Positions 29,949 through 41,900 of a stretch of 64,000 nt of DNA are shown piece after piece. The stretch comes from Mangifera indica (taxonomy: Eukaryota > Streptophyta > Magnoliopsida > Sapindales > Anacardiaceae). Positions within the stretch are counted from its first letter, which is position 1; the number at the start of each line of letters is the position of its first letter. The translations under genes were made by a program, and so were the position numbers. The DNA lies in NCBI RefSeq assembly GCF_011075055.1, contig NC_058143.1, forward strand, positions 15,267,057 through 15,331,056, written 5' to 3'. A model generated the notes under the pieces. The model ran no database searches. It saw only the letters and a program-made list of their open reading frames with translations, and was not told the origin of the DNA.

Positions 29949-32900
29949 TCACTGGTTTAATGTTTTGTGGAATGCAACCTGAAAAGACAGGAAAGTGGAT
30001 GTTAAGCAAACAGATGGAACGGGTTTAATTGAAAATGTTTGATTTGAAGATTAAGATCCAAAAGACAAACAAAATGAAGAGAAATCACATACAGATGTTG
30101 ATGTTTTCAGAAGCTCTCTTATGGCCATTGTCGCATAACATGAAGTGGGAAGAGTAAAACCCAACTTCAGTGCCGTCTGGAGTTCCTCAGATTCAGAGCC
30201 ATTAAGCGATTTGCCTTGTGGCACACTTAATTCTCCGCCGCAATCTGCTTCATTATCGTCAGTTGAAAGCTTTACTACATTTTCTAAGCTTTCTGAATGT
30301 TCCATGCAATCAGATGGATCTTTTTTCTCAACTCCAGCTACCAGTTCCTCTACTTTTATAATGTTCAGATGTTTAGCTTTGGCAATTTTGTCCAAATCTG
30401 TCTCAGCTAATGGTTTACTGGAATCAGTGTACTTCAGCAACTCCCTGAGACAACAGAAATATGATCCAATACTTGCCATAGAAAAATCAAGAGAAGAAAA
30501 TGAAGGCAATAATAATGAGGGAAGAAGAGGCACAATACCATTCAAAATCCAACGGCTTCTGAAACACCTGCCGGTAACTTCCAGTCATACTGATTATTGA
30601 AAATTCCCTTAAAAAATATGCATACATATAATACCAATCAGAAATGTTTACATTAAAAGGCATGACCAAGAAAAGAGATAATGACAAGGTTAAGGGTGTA
30701 TTACAACATACTTGACATTATGAACACGCTCTGTCAAGCTGATCCCGTCCTGCTCAATGCAAATAAACAGTAACTAACAGTAGAACGGAAGGAAAAAGAA
30801 GAATCAAAGAAAGCTTTTAGATAATGTAGGTGAATAAAGAAAATTAAACCCTCCAAACAAAAATATATTGTTTGTGTCCAGAAAATAAATGTAGGCGCAT
30901 CCATATGCATCTGATTGTGTTTGTCTCCAGAAATCTATTTAAGCATGGATAAGCAGCCTCACAACTGAATTTCTAGAGTTTAAAGTGAAATGATACTTTT
31001 TGATAACTATATCACATGTTTTAATCCTCTATTTCAGTGAGACCATAATTAGCAATTTTTCCTGAAGACAACTCACTATGCCTAGGGGTGAAAAGGTTCA
31101 GTACCTACTTTAAAAGTGGGAACTGAAACTGGAGCCAAAACCGACCGATGCCTAAGATTCGGAACCAAAATCTGTGAGGATAGGTTCCTATCTAAACCTA
31201 CTCAATCGGTTTTGATTCCGATTCCCAGGTACCCCATACTATTCATAATGATCATCACAATGCAATTTTTTCCATCGAAATGACAACCAAACCCAACTCT
31301 ACACACTAATTTTGAACATAATACGCAAACAAAAAAAAAAATTCTTGTAATCGTAAGCACCACTTAACACTACAATTCCTTCACCACCAATGAATTCCAA
31401 TCCCTTCCATTTCAGCCAACACAACACCAAACCTAACCCTCCATTGCCATTTCCAAATGGGTTGTGAAGTTCTTGCTCTCAGCAACAACAACTGCAACAT
31501 TAGATCCCAGATTTCGAATTCACCCCACAGACGAGGAGCTTGTAAGCTATTACTTGAAACACAAGGTATGTAACAAGTCTGTCTGTTGCATCGCCATTGG
31601 GAAGTCACAAGTATAATTAGGGCTGGATTCGAGCCGAGCCGAGCTCGGCTCGGCTTTTTGAGGGCCGGCTCGAGTTCGGCTCGAGCTCGACTCGAGCCGA
31701 ATTCGGCTCGGCTCGAGTTCGGCTCGGTAACGGCTCGGCTCGGCTCGTTTTTTATATCAAAACGACACCGTTTTGTATATATATAAAAATCAAAACGACG
31801 CCGTTTTGTATAAAAAAATTTTTAAAAAAATATACCGAGCCAACCCGAGCCAGCTCGGGCTCGGCTCGAGCTCGATCGAGCCGAGCTGAGCCCGGCTCGT
31901 TTCGGGCTCGAACCGAGCCGAGCCGAGCCGAGCTCGAGCCCGAGCTGGCTCGGCTCGAATCCAGCCCTAAGTATAATATTTACTAAGGGTGAGCAAAAGC
32001 AAACGGGAAAGACAGAAGTAGTTTAGGGGAAAATCAAGAAACCGAGTTTAGGATATATGGAAAAGTCAAGAAATCTTGTGTAGGGCATAGTGGAACGATT
32101 GGTTTTTTGTGGTGTTTTTTATATATTATAACAAAATAGCATCGTTTTGTTAAAAAAGTTTCAGTTAAGGCAGTTTGATGTTATAATAGCATGTTTTTAA
32201 AGTGAATTTTGGTCTATTTTATCAAATTCTTTAAGTTTTATTTAATTTTAATGATTTGATCTTATTTTGCACTTTGAATTATATTTTTAGATGCTTTAGA
32301 GACATTCAAGCCCTTTCAGAGTAATAGTAGAAGCTTAAAGAAACAAATAAGAAGACTCTATATCAAGAGGCAAAGGGCAATTATGAGTAGTATTATGGCC
32401 ATAATTGATGTCTATACTTACTGAGTGTAAATAATATTTAAAAAAACAGAAAATAAGGTTAAGTGGCAAGTATAAAAAGAAAGTTACGTCTTCTCTACTT
32501 CCTTATCACCAAAATACAACAGCCCAAAGGATTTTTAGAGAGAGATTGCTCCAAGAAACAAATAGAAGAGTGAAGATCCAAGATTAAAAATAGAAGACCC
32601 AAGAGAATCAAGATTTGAAAACCTTAGAGTTTTTCCTATCTCTCTTATCATCTTCTTTTACTGATTCAAAATGTCTTTTTCTTCAACTTTATCTTGTAGT
32701 TTGAACTTTATAGTCATGAATAGTTAATTTCTCTTGTTAAGGTTTATGATGAATCTATAAATTCTCAAAGATTTTGTAATGGGTTTCGATTTTTAATTAA
32801 TGATAATAAATGTTTGATTTAGTAATTATGATTTTAATTTCTTACTTGGTGTTAAGGCCCAATATCATGCTTGTTTATAGATTGGAGTGTAATATTGAGA

Positions 32901-35900
32901 AATACATACCCAATTAGTTCATGTCTTTGCTAAACCTAAGTTTTTATTTAGAGATAAATATAAATCTTTTGTGGGGAAATTGATTATTATAGAAATTAAT
33001 GAGTTTCGATTAACATCACACTACGAAAATAGGTAAGTTTTTAATCTTAACACATCTAATTACCGTTGAGAGAGGAATTGGATAAAATAGAATAATCAAC
33101 CATCAACAATTCATCTTATCATTGATTAATTGGATTCGTTACTGATTTTTGAGTAGTTGATAGTGAAATCATAAACCCTAAGCTTCTTTATATTGATATT
33201 TCACTTTTAATTGGTTAGGTGTTTATTTCCCTTTTATTAATTTTGACTTAGTTAGTTTGCATTTTAATTCATTTTAATTCAATTTTCATCCATAGCATTT
33301 TATTTTTGTAGCTGATTTAAATTACAAAACGAACTAGTACTCGACAATCAATTCCTATAGGACCAACATCTTTCTATATTACTTGATTGACTTGTATACT
33401 TGCGACTCATTGACAACAAATTTTTGACGTCATTGCTGGTGATTGGTGCTTTGTTGATATTAATATAATTTGTAGTTTGGCTAGATTAGAGCTTTATTTT
33501 ATTTAATTTTTGTTCTATTTCCTATTGTCTTTGTTCTTTCCTTGTAGGTACTTTATTGATTTATGACTAGATCTCAAAATCTAGAATTATTGGATTTTGA
33601 CCCAGAAATCGAGAGAATCTTTAGAAGACGTAGAAGAGAAAGACGAGCAAGACAAAGAGTTGTCATAAAAGATAACATCAACAATCAGCAGGCTCTTCAT
33701 GATTATGTTGTACCAACTGCACATGATGGTTATTCTAGTGTTGTGAGGCCTGCTATGATTGCCAACAATTTTGAGATCAAACTTTCCATTGTTTAGATGG
33801 TACAACAAAATCAATTTGGAGGGTTAGAAAATGAGGATCCACATGTCCACTTGTCACATTTCTCTCAGATATGTAACACCTTCAAGACGAATGGGGTTCC
33901 TGAAGATGCAATTAAATTGAGGCTACTTCCATTTTCATTAAAGGATAGTGCAACTACTTGGTTGGATTCTAGGGCACCTGGTGCATTCACTACTTGGCAG
34001 ACACTTTCTCAAGCTTTCCTTGCAAAATATTTTCCACCTGGTAAAACTATTAAATTGAGAAACGAAATCGCCACTTTTTACCAAAGGGATGACGAGTCCT
34101 TATATGAAGCTTGGGAAAGGTTTAAAGATTTACAAAGACAGTGTCTCCATCATGGTTAGCCTGACTGGCTAGTTGTTTAAACTTTCTATAATGGTCTTTC
34201 TTACTCGTTGAAAAGCATTTTGCATGCAGCTACTAACGAGTAAAACATTTGATACGGCTTTGCACTTGATTGAAGAAATGGGTTCCAACAGTTGTCGATG
34301 GTCTAATGATAAAGCTAGTCAAAGAATTTGGTTGAGTGAATGCTAAGTTGGATGCACTGACAAAGAATTTGGAAAGATTAGATATGAAGGTTGTAAGAAC
34401 TTTTAGTTGTGAGAATTGAAGAGGAGATCATGCAAGCTTCGAATGCCATTTGGGTACCCACTATGCACATGAGCTTACAAATGAGTAAATGAATTTTCTC
34501 AACTACAACCAAAAGGGGCAGGGTAATCCTTACTCAAATAAATATAACCCAGGTTAGAGAAACCACCCAAACTTCTCATTGTCAAACCAAGCCAATACTT
34601 CCAACCCAATCCAGAATTTTAGGTAGCCACCTCCAGGGTTCCAAACTAGAAACACTGACCCTCAACCTCCTCGAGAGCAAAAATCAAATTTGGAATTGAT
34701 GATGGAGAATTTCATTCTTGCCCGAAAACAAAAGACTCGAAACTAAAGATTCGCCCCCACACTTAAGACAAACATTGTCCTCATGTTTATTTAGAACGTA
34801 ATAAAGAAAATATAAACAAGTATGGGCAAGAGAAGAAGAAAAACTCTCTGTTTCCATATAAGCTCATGTGATGAAATTAGATGAGGATGCAAATATTGTC
34901 GTTGAAATTAGAATGAGTAAATATGAACAAAACTGCACCATCTCGCAAAAGAGGTCCAAAATAATCATATTTAACTAATGGAAAGGAAAAGGTAACAACA
35001 TTATCTACAATTATGATTCACAGACTCAATAATCTTCATCATCAAAATATCAAATAATGAGCAAATTAGCAACAATTTTTCAATAAGCTTAACATTTCAA
35101 TTATAACAACCCGTACATCAAAATTTTCACCAAATCTCTACATCAATAAATCACATGTAAACCAACAAATTGAGCATCGAATCATCATTAAACCACAAAA
35201 GCATCACATTGAATTAACATAAATAGCTCACATGCATCCAACCACATATTAAATCAATTGTGACAAAAAAAATTATACGGTCAAAATACCCACTCTGTCA
35301 ACATCGATATATGACTTAATCAAATGAATCAGTTCATCAAAATATGACTACATATATCAAAACATAATGAAAGTCGGTTCAAAATAGTAAGTAAACGTTA
35401 GAACAAGTGAGAGAATCGTTATATCTAGCAATCGGATTCTGAATTGGATGTGGAGAAACTCTGGTCAAGTAAAGAAGGAGAGGGAGTGAAACCTTAGTAC
35501 TGGAAATAGGCTTTCAACATGCTATTGATTTTTTTCATTTTCTTTTGGAGCTTGAGTTGTTTTTCTATATTTTGCAATCTTACTCTCGTGTTGGAGCTTT
35601 TAGGTGCTTCCTCCGTGACTGGAACCTTTGCCTCTTCCCTCATTTGGTCTTAAGTTGAGTTTTCGCCTATTAAAACATAAGAATCATTTACAATTTTTCG
35701 AAAAATACCTATTTTTTTGAGCATTTCAAAGCTAATAAATTTTTCACCTATTATTGGTTTATACTTATGCTGTGACACACTAAAGGCCCAACAGCGATAA
35801 TTGTCGCTGTTATAAAACCCCCACAAGTAATGTTTCATTTTCTATTTTTTTCATCCAAGGTTGTATATTTGAATCTTTGTCGTAAAAAGGTTCTACCATT

Positions 35901-38900
35901 AATTTTTGTGTCACTAATTAAACAATGAAACAAGAATAAATCAATTTTAGTAACGATATCATCATTGTCCCCTCTTGTATAAATGTTTTTCACAATAAAT
36001 TCATGTAGAATCATATCGAAGAGACTGCTCAATTTGAATATTTTATCCAAGGGTGATTTGTGGAAGATATGGTTTGTCAAATTGTGTCACACATCTTCAC
36101 AATTAAAGTTACTCATATAGCGGGATGTTACCCCATCATTTGGGAAACCAAAAACTACATTTATATCGCTAAGGGTTAAATCGTAATGTTTATTAGTAAA
36201 CTTGAAACTCATTAACCCATAGGCTGCACTAGTAGAATCATTAACAAAGTGGTAAAAACTTAGAAATTCTTGAGTAAGCTCTTTATGGGTATGGTGATGA
36301 AGTTGGTTAAATTTATCCCAACCTACCCTACGCATGATTTCATGGATATTATTAGGGTTGGATTCGAACCGAGTCAAGCCAAGCTCGAGCTCGGCTCTGT
36401 TCACATATAGTTGAGCTCGAGCTCGTTAAAGTCAAGCTCGAACTCGGTTCGAATTCGATTCGACTCGTTTTTGGTTATTAAAACGATGTTTTAATACATA
36501 TTGGTCAAAACGACATCGTTTTGTATCAAAATTTTTAATTGAAAAATCAAGCGAGTAGCTCAAGCGAGAGCTCGGTTAGGGCTGGCTCATTTCTGACTCG
36601 TTCGAGCCGAGCTTGAGCTCAACCTCGAACGGACTTGGTTCGAATCCAGCCCTAGTCATCATATAAATTCAAAGTTTTTAGGGTATGATGATCTAAATAC
36701 ATTGTTGGGATAATTTTTTAAGATAACAACTTTTCATACCTATCCATTTGATCAGTGTTAGAAAATTGCAAAGTTCAGGAGAAGAGTAGTAAAGGTCCGA
36801 AGCTTGTCCAGGATGCTCGTGGAGTACACTTCACTGCTGCAGGGTGCGACTTGCATTCCTGTTGTTTCTTTTTGGGCTTTGATGAGCCTCTAGGGGTCGT
36901 CAGAATTGGACAAAGAGACGACGATGTCATTGTCACTGGCCGTCGGAGAAAAGGGTGGCGATGCTTCAAAAGAAGTCTTGGTTGGACATTCGTATGGCCT
37001 CTTCCTGTTGGGAATGCATTAAATATAACCCATTTTAGAATGAAAAATTCGTTTCATACCGGTTGGAGCAATTGGAACTATTTTGGAAGAATGTAGAGAA
37101 AAACTGGAGTTTGATGTATATAGTTTTGACGTGACTAGTTTGTGAGAGAAAAATTGAAGGTCGCATGCACTGGTTAGAGGAAACAGGTGGTGTGGCATCG
37201 TATGAGATTAAGTGGGTGATTGTGTGAGAGACTGACGCATCACTGGAAAGGAATGAAGAAGTAATGAAGAACTGGAACGCTAACGCGTGTTGTGCAGTGA
37301 AGAAATGAAAAGCTGACGCATCCTCTTTTTACTGCAGTGTGGGAAAAATAGTGAAAAAGTGGGGTTGCAGTGTGGGGAGATGTTGGCACTGTGCAAAGGA
37401 AGAATAGAAGGGTTGACGTGTAGCTGAATTTGAGTGAAGGAGCCAACACGTGTTGTAGTGTGTGGAGATGGGGTTGACACGTGGCCTGTAGGCGACTTGA
37501 ATGTTGCTCTATGAAGAATAAGAGCAAAAAGAAAGACAACAAAGGCTATTGTCGAGCACACCACAGGAGCACAACGCTAAGATGGTAGAGGTAAAATAGG
37601 CACTAGGATTTCTCAACTACAACCAAAGGAGACAGGATAATCCTTACTCATATACATATAAGCCAAGTTGGAAGAATCAACTAAACTTCTTATGGTCAAA
37701 CAAAGCCAATACTTCAACCCAAACCAAAATTTTAGGTAGCCACCTCCAAGGTCCCAACCTAAAAACACTAACCCTCAACCTCTATATCATCTTCAACCTC
37801 CTTAAGAGCAAAAATAAAATCTGGAATTAATGATGAAGAATTTCATTTTTGCCCAAAAACAAAAGGCCGATATGCAAGATGAAACAATTAAACAATTCAC
37901 TGCCAAGGTTGATCAATTAACCACACATAATAAGATGCTTGAGGTACAATTAGGTCAACAAACAAGTACTTTCAATTCTAGGGAAATGGAAAAGCTACCT
38001 AGTTAACCTCAAAATCCAAGGGAGCATTGTAAGATAATTGTCACCAAGAGTGGTAAACAATTGGGTGAACCTGTAGGCAAGGTTGAAAATGAGACTGATG
38101 ACGAGGGTAAGCAAGAGGAAGTTGAAAAGTCCAGTGAAGAAGATCCATTGAAGAAAACGGTTGAGGAAAATGCCCAAAAAACCCCTGAAAAGCAAGTGTC
38201 ATCCAAAACACATACAACACCTTTGTCTTTTCCTCAAAGGTTCCAAAAGGCAAAGGTGACCAACAGTTTAGAAAGTTTTTGGATATTTTCAAGCAGATAT
38301 ACCTCAATGTTCCTTTTATGGAGGCTATAACTCAAATGGGTTGGATTAAATACATTCCCAACAATAAGAGGTTATACGAACGTCCGACCAAGTCTTCTTC
38401 CGAAGCACCACTACCTTTCTCTCCGACGACTAGCGACACCGTCGTCTCCTTGTCCAGATCCAAAGATACCTAAAAGCTCATTAAAGTCCAAAAAGAAGCA
38501 ACAAGAACGCAAATCACTCCTTGTAGCAATGAAGCGTACTTCATAGGCATCCCGAGCAAGCTCTAGACCTTTGCTACTCTTCCCTGAATTTTGTAATTTT
38601 TTGACACTGATCAAATCGGCAGGTATGAAAAGCTTATACCTAAAAAAATTATCCCAATAATGTATTTACATTGTCATACCTTAGAAACTTTGTATTTATA
38701 TGATGACATCCATAAAATCATGCTTCGGATAGGTTGTAATAAATTTTACCAACTTTATCACCATACCCATAAAGAGCTTACTCTAAAATTTCTAAGTTCT
38801 TACTACTTTATTGATGATCCTACTTGTGCAACCTATGGGTAAATGAGTTTTAAGTGTAATAATAAACATTACCCTTTAGCCTCTAGCAATATAAATACAG

Positions 38901-41900
38901 TTTTTGGCTTCTCAAATGATGGGGAAACACCCCGCCATACAGGCAATTTTAATTATGAAGATATGTGACACAATTTGACAAACCATACCTTCCACAAATC
39001 ACCCTTAGATAAAATATTCAAATTGAGCAATCCCTTCCGTAGGATTCTACATAGATTTATTATGAAAAATATTTATCCGAAAAGGACAATAATGATGGCA
39101 TTGTTACTAAAACTGATTTGTTCCTGCTTCATTATTTAATTAATGACACAAAAATTAATGGTGGAGCCTTTTTAGGACAAAGATTATACAGTTTTGGATT
39201 TGGATGAAAAAAAAAGAAAGGGAAACATTGCTTATGGGGGTTTTATAACAGCAATAGCTATTGTTGTTGGGGCCTTTAGTGTGTTACATCATGAGTATGA
39301 ACCAATAGTAAGTTAAGAACTTATCAACCTTAAAATGCTTAGAAAAATAAGTATTTATCGAAAAATTGCAAATGGTTCTTATGTTTTAACAGGCGAAAAC
39401 CCAACTCAAGACCAAACGGGGGAAGAGACAAAGGTTCCAGTCACAGAAGTAGCACCCAGATGCTACAACATGAGGGTAAAATTGCAAAATATAGAAAAGC
39501 GACAACTTAAGCTCCAAAATAAAATGAAAAAACTTAGCAATATGTTGAAAGTCTATTTCCAACACCAAGGATTCACTCCCTCTCCTTTTTCACTTAACTA
39601 GAGCTCCTCCACATCCAATTCATAATCCGACCGCTAAACATGACAATTCTCTCATTTGTTCTAACGTTTACTTACTATTTTAAACTGACTTCCATTATGT
39701 TTTGATATATGCAATCATGTTTTAATAAACTAATTCATTTGATTAGATCATATTTTGATAACTGTATCAATGTTGACAGATTAAAAATTTTGACCATATG
39801 ATTTTTTGTCACAATTAATTTAACATGCGATTGGATTCATGTGAGCTCTTTATGTTGATTCAATGTGATGCTTTCATGGTTTAATGATGATTTGACGCTC
39901 AATTTGTTGTTTTACATGTAGTTTATTGATGTAAAGATTTGGTAAAAATTTTGATGTACAGGTTATTATAATTGAAATGTTAAGTTTATTGAAAAATTGT
40001 TACTGATTTGCTCATTATTTAATATTTTGATGATAGAGATTATTGAGTCTGTGGATCAATAATTGTAGATAATATTATTATTTTTCCTTTTCCACTAGCT
40101 AGATATGATTCTTTTAGACCTCTTTTGCGAGATGATGCAATTTTGTTCATATTTACTCATAATTTCAAGACAATATTTGCATCTTCATCTAATTTCTTCA
40201 CATGCGCTTATATGGAACCAAAGAGTTTTTTCTCTTTTTCTTCTTTTCTTGTCCATACTTGGTTTTATTTTCTTTATTACATTATGAATAAACATTGAGG
40301 ACAATGTTTGTTTTAGATCTTCAGTTTTGCTTTTAGATTTCAAATTTCATTTCATAAAGTTTTGTTCACATTTCATTTAAATTTTCATGCAATTCTATTT
40401 TCAGTTTCTTTTTATTTGGTTGTATGTTGCAATTATGTACATACTAGTTTTAATTAAGCCCACATTTGTTTATGTCTTCTTTGACTTTGGACTAAATTTT
40501 GTAAATTCACTTTTTAGTACCTTAAAAGATACAATTGTGAAGATATTTTCAGGTGATTTGAATGATCAAAGCACCTTTAGCAATTGAACCCATTTTTTGT
40601 TCATAAAGGACAAAAAGTGTTGATACATTCATGATTGGTTATAAAGTTACAGTTGTTACATTAGTTGTTTAGAGTTTGCTATGCATGGGTCGTTATTTCG
40701 AAATTATGTATGTTTACTTAGAGAGAGTTTATCCATGCTTAGATATATTTTCTAGTGTCTTATGAGTCCTAGAACTTATCACTCAATCTTTCGAAGCGAA
40801 ATAAAAAGTTGCATGCATTGATAAGGGATATGATATAGGCATTTGTTTGATTCTTTGTATATCCAAAAATGTCCTATTCTTTTAACTAACCTTAATAAAT
40901 GTTTAATCTTTTGTTAGCCCTTTGAGTCATTTCTTAGGGGTTTTATTTACAACCTTTTACATTTTCTTTGTTTTAACCCTTAATCACTCACCTAGTTAAT
41001 AAATATATTAAACATACCTTTTACATGAGTTATATTATTGATGAAATGAGCAGATTTGTATGAGATTCTTGGATCAACTAAAAAGGGAAAATGAAGAAAA
41101 ATGAAAAAATCATAATATTATCACTTTATATGTCTCATGTACAAATAAATGAGTTTAGAGGATTTTTGAAAGAAATATATATATTTATACACTCGTAAAA
41201 AAAATGAAAAATGTAAAAAAAAAAAGGAGAGAAATCTGGAAATAAAAATGAAAATGAAGAAAAAATATGACAAAGAAAAAAATTTATGTGAAAAAAAAAT
41301 CTCTTCACATATTATTAGTGCAATTTATATTAATATTTCTTCCTTAATTTCTATTTTGTAATCATGTAGATTTCCACTTCTCTCATTAATAGTATACTCC
41401 GAGATAGAGTGCTTCTTGCACTTAGGGCTTTTGAAGAACAAGTTTTGCTTTTCGATTGCACAAGGTCATTTTAAGAACTCAATTACCTAAACCCTATTGG
41501 TTCTTCTATTTTTCCCTTCGATTTCACCTATGTTTCTTTTTGCTTTGAGACAAGCAAATTCTTAAGTTTGGGGGGGTTTGATGTGCGTATGAAATAAACA
41601 CAAATAAGGTTATAATAGTATGTTTTTAAAATAAATTTTGATCCATTTTGTTAAATTCTTTAAGTTTTATTTAATTTTGATGATTTGATCTTATGTTACA
41701 CTTCGAATTATATTTTTAGATGCTTTGGAGACATTCAAACCCTTTCAGAGCGAAAATGGAAACTTAAAGAAGCAAACAAGAAAACTCTATATCAGGAGAA
41801 AAAGGACAACTATAGACAGTCTTACGGTCATAATTGGTGTCCATAATTACTAGCATAAATAATATTTAAAAAAAAAAACAGAAAATAGGGTAAGTGATAC

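Noticed and set aside
31618..31969. Arg/Ala/Ser-rich frames (RARLGFLRAGSSSARARL) suggesting a basic protein
   Set aside because: They are translations of the palindromic MITE; the same peptides appear at 50503-50796 in the other MITE copy.
37240..37564. Minus-strand frames with transmembrane-like composition inside the retroelement loop
   Set aside because: No family resemblance and located in repetitive non-coding sequence (recurring CTGACGC and GTGCAGTG words).
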